Assembly: GCA_947383835.1 (NCBI GenBank) | Contig: CANDEV010000012.1 | Span: 16,027 to 80,026, forward strand | DNA: 64,000 nucleotides | Origin: an uncultured Clostridia bacterium | GTDB taxonomy: Bacteria > Bacillota > Clostridia > Oscillospirales > Ruminococcaceae | Reading direction: 5' to 3' | Shown here: positions 57,640 to 64,000 of the stretch, piece by piece | Numbering within the stretch: position 1 is the first letter of the stretch | Layout: each line of letters starts with the position of its first letter | The notes under the pieces: generated by a model | Seen by the model: the letters and a program-made list of their open reading frames with translations, nothing else | Databases searched by the model: none | Told to the model about the DNA's origin: nothing | Made by a program: the position numbers and the translations under genes

Positions 57640-59385
57640 ATGGATATGATTAATGTTAAAGTCAACGGCGTTGAGGTCTCCGCGCCTAAGGGTACGTCAA
57701 TTCTTCAGGCAGCCCGCCTCGCAAACGTTGACATTCCCACCCTCTGCTACCTTAAGGACATCAACGAGATAGGCGCTTGCCGTATCTGCGTTGTTGAAGC
57801 CGACGAGGGCAGGGGAAAGAGGCTTGTTGCCTCCTGCGTTTACCCTATAAGCGAGGGTATGCAGATATTCACAAATACGCCTAAGGTTCTGGAGTCAAGG
57901 AAAAAGACCTTGCAGCTTATTCTTTCCACGCATGAGAAGAAGTGTACTTCCTGCGTAAGGAGCGAAAACTGCGAGCTTAAGAAAATGGCTCACGACATGG
58001 GTGTTGACGATGAGTGCAAGTACGAGGGCGAGAACATGAAGTACGATATCGACTTCTCCGCCGCCCATATGATAAGAGACAACAACAAGTGTATTCTCTG
58101 CCGCCGCTGCGTTGCTGTATGTAACGCTACACAGGGCGTTGGAGTGATCGGCGCAAACGAGCGCGGCTTCAAGACCCACATCAGCTCCGCCTTTGAGCTT
58201 GGTTTGGGCGAGACAAGCTGTATCTCCTGCGGACAGTGTATCGCTGTATGTCCCGTTGGAGCAATTACCGAAAAGGACGACACCGCTAAGGTTCTGGACG
58301 CTATTGCTGACGAGAGTAAATTCGTTATCGTTCAGACTGCTCCCGCTGTACGTGCTGCACTTGGTGAGGAATTCGGCTATCCCATGGGTACAAACGTTGA
58401 GGGCAAAATGGCTGCGGCTCTTCGCAGAATAGGCTTCGACAAGGTATTCGATACAGATTTTGCCGCTGACCTTACAATTATGGAAGAGGCAAACGAGCTT
58501 GTTGAACGTGTTAAGAACGGCGGAAAGCTCCCCATGATAACATCATGCTCACCCGGCTGGGTAAAATACTGCGAGCACTATTTCCCCGATATGACGGAAA
58601 ATCTTTCCTCATGTAAGTCTCCAATGCAGATGTTCGGTGCAACAGCAAAGACATACTATGCACAGAAAATGGGCATCGACCCCAAGGATATGGTAGTAGT
58701 TGCGGTTATGCCTTGTACAGCTAAAAAATTCGAGATAGGCAGAGATGACGAGAGCGCAGCAGGCGTTCCCGATGTGGACATCTCTATCACAACAAGAGAG
58801 CTTGCCCGTCTTATCAAGAGATGCGGAATCAAGTTCACAGAGCTTGCTGACGAGAAGTTCGACGAGCCTCTCGGAATCGGCACAGGCGCAGGCGTTATCT
58901 TTGGCGCAACAGGCGGCGTAATGGAGGCTGCTCTCCGTACCGCTGTTAAGATGATAACCGGCGAAGAGGCAGGAAACATCGACTTTACCGAGGTTCGCGG
59001 CGTTGCTGGAATTAAGGAAGCTTCCTACAAGGTAGGCGACCTTGACGTTAAGGTTGCTGTAGCTTCTGGTACGGCAAATGCTGCCGAGCTCCTTAAAAAG
59101 GTTCAGAAGGGCGAAGCTGATTATACCTTTATCGAGATCATGGGTTGTCCGGGCGGCTGTGTAAACGGCGGCGGTCAGCCTCAGCAGCCCGCTTCTGTAC
59201 GCAACTTCGAGGATATCCGCGCGATCCGTGCAAAGGCTCTCTACGATCAGGACGCTGCAAGCACACTCAGACGTTCTCACGAGAACCCCGCTATCAAGGA
59301 AGTTTACGACACATTCTTTGAGAAGCCCGGCAGCCACAAGGCTCACGAGGTACTCCACACAAGCTACGTTAAGAGAGGCTTATAA
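57640..59385 (+). CDS. hydA: NADH-dependent [FeFe]-hydrogenase catalytic subunit HydA
   Basis: 581 residues. [2Fe-2S] domain (Cys36/47/50/66), His-Cys3 [4Fe-4S] (His98, Cys102/105/111), two [4Fe-4S] (Cys151-161, Cys194-204), then the H-cluster domain: L1 TSCSPGW (301-307), L2 MPCTAKK (Cys359), L3 EIMGCPGGCVNGG (Cys503, Cys507), and a C-terminal small-subunit region ending VLHTSYVKRGL. TSCSP instead of TSCCP is a known variant among NAD(P)-linked multimeric enzymes. With HydB and HydC it would make H2 from NADH and reduced ferredoxin by electron confurcation, as shown for Ruminococcus albus and Thermotoga; bifurcation here is inferred. Gene order and a strong terminator mark it as the operon end. 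Confidence 0.96.
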   Translation: MDMINVKVNGVEVSAPKGTSILQAARLANVDIPTLCYLKDINEIGACRICVVEADEGRGKRLVASCVYPISEGMQIFTNTPKVLESRKKTLQLILSTHEKKCTSCVRSENCELKKMAHDMGVDDECKYEGENMKYDIDFSAAHMIRDNNKCILCRRCVAVCNATQGVGVIGANERGFKTHISSAFELGLGETSCISCGQCIAVCPVGAITEKDDTAKVLDAIADESKFVIVQTAPAVRAALGEEFGYPMGTNVEGKMAAALRRIGFDKVFDTDFAADLTIMEEANELVERVKNGGKLPMITSCSPGWVKYCEHYFPDMTENLSSCKSPMQMFGATAKTYYAQKMGIDPKDMVVVAVMPCTAKKFEIGRDDESAAGVPDVDISITTRELARLIKRCGIKFTELADEKFDEPLGIGTGAGVIFGATGGVMEAALRTAVKMITGEEAGNIDFTEVRGVAGIKEASYKVGDLDVKVAVASGTANAAELLKKVQKGEADYTFIEIMGCPGGCVNGGGQPQQPASVRNFEDIRAIRAKALYDQDAASTLRRSHENPAIKEVYDTFFEKPGSHKAHEVLHTSYVKRGL

Positions 59386-59400
59386 TAGTTTCCAAAATAA

Positions 59401-59435
59401 AAAAAGAGGTTACCGATTTTTGGTAACCTCTTTTT
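59401..59435. terminator. Terminator behind hydA (bidirectional)
   Basis: AAAAAGAGGTTACC and GGTAACCTCTTTTT with a 7-base loop; also suited to the converging putP transcript. The stretch up to 59593 has no gene. Confidence 0.9.
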
Positions 59436-59593
59436 ATTGATAAAAGAGAAAATTTTTTTATTGTACAGATAACAAAATTAGTAGGGGGAAGCTGACATTT
59501 AACTCCCCCCTTGATAGATTGCTAAGCATTTTTTAGATTTGCAGCACTTAATTTGTTGCAGAACATAGAACAAGACCGCGAGGGTTTTCCGAT

Positions 59594-61126
59594 TCAGCCT
59601 TGCTTTGCAAGGTCAAACATTTCCTGTACCTCATTGGACGGTTCTTTGTCCGCAAGCGATACAGCAATAGTAAGAATAAGCGAAACGAGTATTCCCGGTA
59701 CTATGGAGTAAAGCGAGGTTATTGCAAGGGAATCGGGGAGAATGTACTCCCAAATGAGGACTGTTCCTGCACCGCCGATAATTCCCGCAACTGTGCCCTT
59801 TATTGTAAGACGTTTCCAGTAAAGCGAAAGAAGTATGGCGGGACCGAACGCTGCACCGAAGCCTGCCCATGCGTTGGAAACAATGCCCATAATAGAATCG
59901 TTAGGATTAAGCGCAAGTATGCAGGCGATAACAGAAATTGCCATAACAGAAATACGGCTTATCCACATAAGCTTCTTTTCGGAGGTTTCTTTTTTGACAA
60001 CGATTGTGTAGAAGTCGTTCACGACCGCCGAAGCTGTAACCAAAAGCTGGCTGTCCGCCGTACTCATAATAGAAGCAAGGACTGCCGAAAGGAAAATTCC
60101 TCCAAGGAAAGAGGGGAAAAGACGCTTTACCGTGGTGATAAATATAAGCTCCATTGAAGCTGCGTCCAGTACTGTGTTCTGTGAGTCAAGGTATGCACGT
60201 CCAAGAACACCGACCAAAACCGCTGCTGTAAGTGAAATAAGCACCCATACGACTGCGATCGTTCCTGATTTTTTAACTTCCTTTGTGTCCTTGATAGCCA
60301 TAAATCTTACCAAAATATGAGGCATACCAAAATATCCGAACGCCCATGCAAGGTCGCTTATGATTGACACCGCGCTCCTGCCTGAGAACATGGACATAAA
60401 TCCGCTTGCGTCAGCGCCCTCCGCAACTATTTTGGGAGTGTTTTCGAGCAGCTCCGCAGAAAAATCGGGAGTGTTGGCAATCAAAGCAATTGGCAGAATA
60501 ACGATAGTCACGACCATGAGAAGTCCTTGAATAAGGTCAGTCCATGCAACAGCGTTGAAGCCGCCGAAAAATGTGTAAGTAACTATTATCAGCGCCGAAA
60601 TTATGATAGCAGCCTTTGAGTACGCATCGTTGTTGGGGTCTATGTTGAAAACGACTTGGAAAAGCTTTCCTCCCGAAACAAAGGCGGAAGTAGTGTACAC
60701 AAGGAAAAATATGAAAATAACTATCGCGCACACCATACGTACAACCGGGCTGTCGCTTTTAAAACGGTTCTGGAAATATTGGGGAATTGTGATAGAGTCC
60801 CCGCAAACCTCTGTAAAACGGCGCAAAGGTTTTGCCACAAACGCCCAGTTAAGGATAGTACCTATGGCAAGTCCGATAGCTATCCAGTAGTTGCCCATAC
60901 CTGTGGCATACGCCGCTCCCGGCAGACCCATAAGCAGCCAGCCGCTCATGTCGGAAGCCTGTGCGGACATTGCAGTTACCCAGCCTCCGAGCTTTCTTCC
61001 AGCAAGAAAATAATCGCTCATTTTCTTTGATTTGTTTGAAAAATAGAAGCCTATACCCAGCATTATGCACAAATAAAGTATAAATGCAATGAGCACAGGG
61101 ATATCTACATTAGCAAAAAATCCCAT
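59594..61126 (-). CDS. putP: Sodium/proline symporter (PutP)
   Basis: 510 residues, SSS family with about 13 membrane helices. MSAQASDMSGWLLMGLPGAAYATG carries the Na-binding Ser/Asp of PutP; GGFNAVAWTDLIQGLLM and SAVLASIMSTADSQLLVTAS are the signature of the family. Proline uptake is the standard assignment; close members may move other amino acids. The ATG at 61126 has AAAGGA nine bases before it, and is preferred to the one six codons earlier. Monocistronic. Confidence 0.93.
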   Translation of the reverse strand: MGFFANVDIPVLIAFILYLCIMLGIGFYFSNKSKKMSDYFLAGRKLGGWVTAMSAQASDMSGWLLMGLPGAAYATGMGNYWIAIGLAIGTILNWAFVAKPLRRFTEVCGDSITIPQYFQNRFKSDSPVVRMVCAIVIFIFFLVYTTSAFVSGGKLFQVVFNIDPNNDAYSKAAIIISALIIVTYTFFGGFNAVAWTDLIQGLLMVVTIVILPIALIANTPDFSAELLENTPKIVAEGADASGFMSMFSGRSAVSIISDLAWAFGYFGMPHILVRFMAIKDTKEVKKSGTIAVVWVLISLTAAVLVGVLGRAYLDSQNTVLDAASMELIFITTVKRLFPSFLGGIFLSAVLASIMSTADSQLLVTASAVVNDFYTIVVKKETSEKKLMWISRISVMAISVIACILALNPNDSIMGIVSNAWAGFGAAFGPAILLSLYWKRLTIKGTVAGIIGGAGTVLIWEYILPDSLAITSLYSIVPGILVSLILTIAVSLADKEPSNEVQEMFDLAKQG

Positions 61127-61668
61127 TTGATCAAATCCTTTCATAATTTAACATTCTAAAAAGCTAAAAACATATAATAATTATACCATATTTTGAGTTT
61201 CAAGTTGTTAAGATACGGTAAATTCTAAAGCAATCGGGGACATTGCTGTTATTTTTAATCCTGTTTATTATGAAGGAAAAAAATTCTGCGGAACGATATT
61301 ACGCTCCGCAGTTTTATATAAACATATTCACAGCCATAAGCTCCAGCATTTTTGCAGCAATTATCATGCTTTGCAAATTTTCATCAAAATATATTTTTTC
61401 ATATATTTTCGATTTATGCGGAAGCGGCTTTGAACATGGTTTACGTTATTAATTTACCCGAAGTGAAATTTTTTATAACTGTAAATTTTTATCTTTTTTG
61501 CCTACAGTTCAAAGCAAGGCTTTTCTATAGAAAAAACGTTTTATAAAGAAGTGCAGCAAACCAAACAATTACTTTTGAATAAGCATTATGATTTTAGTTA
61601 AAAATGCACGTATATAATGATGCTTGACAAAAAAATTGGGAATTAAAAATATTTTTTTGCAAAAACTA
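61127..61668. other. Long AT-rich intergenic region
   Basis: No convincing gene on either strand; short frames lack ribosome binding sites. A CTGCGGA/TCCGCAG hairpin at 61285-61310 is followed by T-rich sequence in both directions. The remainder is AT-rich spacer ahead of the tRNA promoter and putP's own promoter region. Confidence 0.5.
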
Positions 61669-61697
61669 TTGACAAAGCAAAAAAAATGTTGTATAAT
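61669..61697 (+). promoter_or_regulatory. tRNA operon promoter
   Basis: TTGACA (61669-61674), 17 bases, TATAAT (61692-61697): full consensus, 31 bases before tRNA-Met. Confidence 0.92.
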
Positions 61698-61727
61698 ATA
61701 TAAGTCGCTGAAACAGCGAATAATAAC

Positions 61728-61804
61728 GGCGAGATAGCTCAGTTGGCTAGAGCAACCGGTTCATACCCGGTAGGTCATGAGTTCAAGTCTCATTCTCGCT
61801 ACCA
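61728..61804 (+). tRNA. tRNA-Met (CAT)
   Basis: 77 bases including an encoded CCA. The acceptor arm GGCGAGA pairs with TCTCGCT, the anticodon stem ACCGG/CCGGT encloses TTCATAC with anticodon CAT, and the T-loop is GTTCAAGTC. The anticodon stem lacks the GGG/CCC pairs of initiators, so elongator Met is likely; a lysidine-modified Ile tRNA is the less likely alternative. Confidence 0.93.
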
Positions 61805-61835
61805 AAAGGCTGCTTAAAAATCAGCAGTCTTTTAA

Positions 61836-61910
61836 GGCCCGTTGGTCAAGAGGTTAAGACGACGCCCTTTCACGGCGTAATCATGGGTTCAATTCCCGTA
61901 CGGGTCACCA
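61836..61910 (+). tRNA. tRNA-Glu (TTC)
   Basis: 75 bases with encoded CCA. Acceptor GGCCCGT/ACGGGTC, anticodon loop CTTTCAC with anticodon TTC, T-loop GTTCAATTC. Its 3' end is the probable attachment site of the element that follows. Confidence 0.95.
61886..61910 (+). other. Probable attachment site (att) in the tRNA-Glu 3' end
   Basis: The integrase gene begins its end 113 bases behind this tRNA and points toward it, the usual arrangement for elements integrated in tRNA 3' ends. The second att copy would be at the far end, outside the window, so the exact core cannot be defined. Confidence 0.5.
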
Positions 61911-61918
61911 TTACCATA

Positions 61919-61957
61919 TCCCGCAAATGCCTAAACTACAGCGTTTGCGGGATTTTT
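61919..61957 (+). terminator. Terminator of the tRNA transcript
   Basis: TCCCGCAAATGC and GCGTTTGCGGGA followed by TTTTTG. It lies already on the element side if the tRNA end is the junction. Confidence 0.88.
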
Positions 61958-62022
61958 GTTTTAGCGAAAATACGGTTTGTCCGCTATTTGTCCGCTGTTT
62001 TGAAAATTCTGTCCGCAAGGCT

Positions 62023-63204
62023 TCATACGCCTTGCTTTTTTTGTAAGAACCCGAACGCTCCGTCCATTGCTTCGGAAACTCTCGCCTGCGCTGTTTGGAA
62101 CATATGCGAATATACGTTTAAAGTTGTTCCGCTGTTGCAATGTCCTAAAGCGCCCGAAACTGTGGTGACATCAAGTCCCGCCGAGATAAGCGAAGAAGCC
62201 GCAAAATGACGGAATGAATGTAATCCATAAAATGGCAGGTCGTTTTTCTCACAAAACTCTTTCAACCAGCCATATGGAGTTTGGTTGTTCATTTCTTCGC
62301 CGTTCCATTTGGTAAAAAGCCTATCCGTTTCAATCCACTTATCACCAAGCCGCAAAGCCTCATTGTCCTGCTCGTCTTTGAGTTCACGGAGAATATCCAT
62401 AATGTAAGGCGAAATTTTTAACGTCCTTTGTGACCGTTTGGTTTTAGTAGTATCGGTATATGTACCTCTCTCGGCTGTGTAGTTTGAAGTTCTGCGGACA
62501 CTAATAATATTGTTTTCAAAATCAATATCTTTCCACTCCAGACCCAACATCTCACTCCGACGAAAACCACTGTACGCTATAAGATAGAAAAACGCTCTGT
62601 ACTTGATTGGCTCGTCTGCAATTTTAGTAAGCAACAGTTCCATTTCTTCTTGCGAATAGATTGGCTTTTCCTTTATCTCGCCTTTTGGAATACTAACCTT
62701 AGAGCATGGATTGTCGGAAACCAAGTCCATTTTTACAGCGTACGAAAAAACATCTGAAATAAAACTTAAATTGTGTCTAATAGTTTTCGGAGCAAGCGGC
62801 GCGCCTGTCTTTTCGTTTGCGCCCTCTTTTGCAAGAGAATTTACAAACGCCTGCAACTGCCGTCCCGTTATCTTGTCAATACGCAAGTGACCGATTGCAG
62901 GATAAACACGCTTTGTAAGCTGCCGCATACGTTCATATGTGGTACTTCTCAAATTCAAGTGTGCATATTCCTCAAACCATTCCTCCGCAAGCTGCTCGAA
63001 TTTTATCGCGGAGGACTTAAACCCATGCATACACGATTCTTCAAACATAACTGCGACGCGATTAAGTTCCTTTTGTATCTGCCGCTCAGTCATACCCTCG
63101 TCGGGCTTCCAAGTCATAGCTTGCTCTTTGTGATTGCCTTTTGTATCATAACCGCAGGATACCCTAATTTGATAGGACTGCCCGCGCTTTCTAATGGTTG
63201 CCAT
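62023..63204 (-). CDS. int: Tyrosine-type site-specific integrase
   Basis: 393 residues. N-terminal AP2-like arm-binding domain (MATIRKRGQSYQIRVSCGYD), SAM-like core-binding domain (about 70-170), catalytic domain with Arg in YSGFRRSEMLGL, a Lys in the TTKTKRSQRTLKIS hairpin, HSFRH (HxxR), LGHCNSGTT and Tyr in LNVYSHMF. This is the Int-Tn/ICE-type integrase common on integrative and mobilizable elements of Firmicutes. AAGGAGAG precedes the ATG, and its own consensus-like promoter is just upstream. It directly follows tRNA-Glu. Confidence 0.95.
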   Translation of the reverse strand: MATIRKRGQSYQIRVSCGYDTKGNHKEQAMTWKPDEGMTERQIQKELNRVAVMFEESCMHGFKSSAIKFEQLAEEWFEEYAHLNLRSTTYERMRQLTKRVYPAIGHLRIDKITGRQLQAFVNSLAKEGANEKTGAPLAPKTIRHNLSFISDVFSYAVKMDLVSDNPCSKVSIPKGEIKEKPIYSQEEMELLLTKIADEPIKYRAFFYLIAYSGFRRSEMLGLEWKDIDFENNIISVRRTSNYTAERGTYTDTTKTKRSQRTLKISPYIMDILRELKDEQDNEALRLGDKWIETDRLFTKWNGEEMNNQTPYGWLKEFCEKNDLPFYGLHSFRHFAASSLISAGLDVTTVSGALGHCNSGTTLNVYSHMFQTAQARVSEAMDGAFGFLQKKQGV

Positions 63205-63258
63205 AAAAATATCTCTCCTTTTGATATTGTAGATTTTATGACATACCCCTGCTTCTTT

Positions 63259-63287
63259 ATTATATCATTTTCACATGGTAAAGTCAA
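63259..63287 (-). promoter_or_regulatory. Promoter of the integrase gene
   Basis: Minus strand: TTGACT (63287-63282), 17 bases, TATAAT (63264-63259), 54 bases before the integrase ATG. Confidence 0.78.
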
Positions 63288-63314
63288 GAAGTTTTTCAGA
63301 GATATGCCAATAAA

Positions 63315-64000
63315 TTACCTCGACCTACGCTGAACAGGCTTTAAAAATACTTCAAACTTTTCTTTAAGATTATGTGCTTCAATAAATTTCATAATCTTAT
63401 TAAGCTTGTCCTGCAACGACTTTAATAAGGACTTTGTTTGCGATAATTCCTCATTAACAGCAGTAAGTTGATTATCCTTTTGGACGAGAATATTTTCAAT
63501 TTCGACATTTTTATTTTGCAAAATATGTACCTGATTACCAAGCCGAGAGTTTTCCAAAGAAAGACGGTTATTCTCATTTTGCAAAACAACCTCATCTTCT
63601 ACAGAATTATAAAAACTATCGAAATTATTTTCAAGCTGCCTAATATTTCCCGACAAAACAGCGTTATCATTTTTTAATTTCTCATTTTTATTCTGTAAAG
63701 AAATACATTTATTTTTCAAAGAAACGTTCTCCGTTTCCAGCTTTTGAACCGTAAAATATTTCTTAGCGGCAAGGGAAATTCTCTCGAAATCGTCCCTCTT
63801 AATTGTCACAGTGTTTGGGATTATTTTATTAACATGGACATTATCAATATTTTCAATCTCAATAATCTGTCCCTTAATTTCCGCAAGCTGTTCGGAAGAT
63901 TTTTTCAGTTTGAATTCCGCAACGGAGAGATGTTCGGCGGTACTTCCCTTAATTCCGCGCTCCAAATCATAGCCGCGATTTGTGATAAAATCGTAATACT
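63315..64000 (-). CDS. MobV/Pre-type relaxase, C-terminal part (runs off the window)
   Basis: The reading frame is open to the window edge, so the gene starts beyond 64000. The first visible residues, YYDFITNRGYDLERGIKG then TAEHLSVAEFKL, match the stretch just behind the nuclease domain of plasmid recombination/mobilization proteins (Mob_Pre, MobV). The remaining 190 residues are a long coiled coil (SLKNKCISLQNKNEKLKND, LQNENNRLSLENSRLG) ending in a basic tail, as usual in that family. The HUH catalytic part is not visible. MobV relaxases nick an oriT and allow transfer by a helper's conjugation system. A TTG inside the frame (63965) is not the true start. Confidence 0.75.
   Translation of the reverse strand, partial: YYDFITNRGYDLERGIKGSTAEHLSVAEFKLKKSSEQLAEIKGQIIEIENIDNVHVNKIIPNTVTIKRDDFERISLAAKKYFTVQKLETENVSLKNKCISLQNKNEKLKNDNAVLSGNIRQLENNFDSFYNSVEDEVVLQNENNRLSLENSRLGNQVHILQNKNVEIENILVQKDNQLTAVNEELSQTKSLLKSLQDKLNKIMKFIEAHNLKEKFEVFLKPVQRRSR

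Noticed and set aside
61310..61442. Minus-strand frame ending in QSMIIAAKMLELMAVNMF before the hairpin at 61285-61310
   Set aside because: About 40 codons with no start codon in a suitable place and no ribosome binding site, in a very AT-rich region.
63315..63965. A stand-alone coiled-coil protein starting at a TTG (63965)
   Set aside because: The frame continues upstream to the window edge with relaxase-like sequence, so this is the C-terminal part of a larger gene.
1..64000. CRISPR arrays, restriction-modification, toxin-antitoxin or rRNA genes
   Set aside because: No regularly spaced direct repeats, nuclease or rRNA sequences were seen. The only tandem-like repeat is the two-copy unit before hydC.

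Overview
The window looks like a chromosome segment from a strictly anaerobic, fermentative, low-to-mid GC Gram-positive bacterium of the class Clostridia, most likely the Ruminococcus/Oscillospiraceae neighbourhood. The reasons are AGGAGG-type ribosome binding sites and TTGACA-N17-TATAAT promoters throughout, an NADH-linked trimeric [FeFe]-hydrogenase with a separate sensory-type hydrogenase, a small 2[4Fe-4S] ferredoxin, a DUF4364 protein, a stand-alone AICAR formyltransferase paired with an archaeal-type IMP cyclohydrolase, and a probable 6S RNA upstream of purE. The species call is inference; the gene content is read from the sequence.

Layout. 1-16.7 kb (+ strand apart from one gene at 7.0-7.7 kb) is a mixed region: a GH13 glucosidase, an ApbE flavin transferase lipoprotein, a LuxE/LuxC-type acyl-activating and acyl-reducing pair, zinc-ribbon and propeller-like proteins of unknown role, PrmA, a polyferredoxin-like membrane protein, an acetyltransferase with a broken partial copy behind it, a sugar O-acetyltransferase, a methyltransferase and an unpaired type IIA topoisomerase B subunit. 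16.8-31.4 kb (- strand) is a purine biosynthesis region (purE, purC, a purF paralogue, purF, purM, purN, purO, AICAR formyltransferase) broken up by accessory genes: methyltransferases, a Nudix hydrolase, a serine hydrolase, MazG and HAD housekeeping enzymes, and small unknowns. 31.7-42 kb holds the ferredoxin, two paralogous ECF sigma/anti-sigma pairs (+ strand) and, between them on the - strand, the str operon (rpsL, rpsG, fusA, tuf). 42-49 kb (- strand) carries aroF-aroB-aroA-aroC with two small genes behind it and a leucine-rich-repeat lipoprotein in front. 49.4-59.4 kb is a divergent hydrogen-metabolism locus: on the + strand the hydC-(ATPase)-(2Fe-2S protein)-hydB-hydA enzyme operon, and on the - strand a probable sensing and signalling operon of DRTGG protein, ATPase, FAD reductase, HydS-like hydrogenase, DRTGG protein and PHP phosphoesterase. 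59.6-61.1 kb is a sodium/proline symporter. 61.7-61.9 kb has tRNA-Met and tRNA-Glu, and directly behind tRNA-Glu lies one end of a mobilizable element (tyrosine integrase plus the C-terminal part of a MobV-type relaxase that runs off the window).

Most notable: (i) the HydS-like regulatory operon facing the hydrogenase operon; (ii) five copies of two related ~103-106 bp palindromic elements with ATACT(A/G)AT ends, whose copies differ by paired changes that keep the hairpin; (iii) a PurF paralogue without the catalytic N-terminal cysteine next to normal PurF; (iv) a LuxE/LuxC pair with no luciferase; (v) a tRNA-Glu integrated mobilizable element; (vi) two untranslated, terminator-ended transcripts, one fitting 6S RNA and one unidentified.
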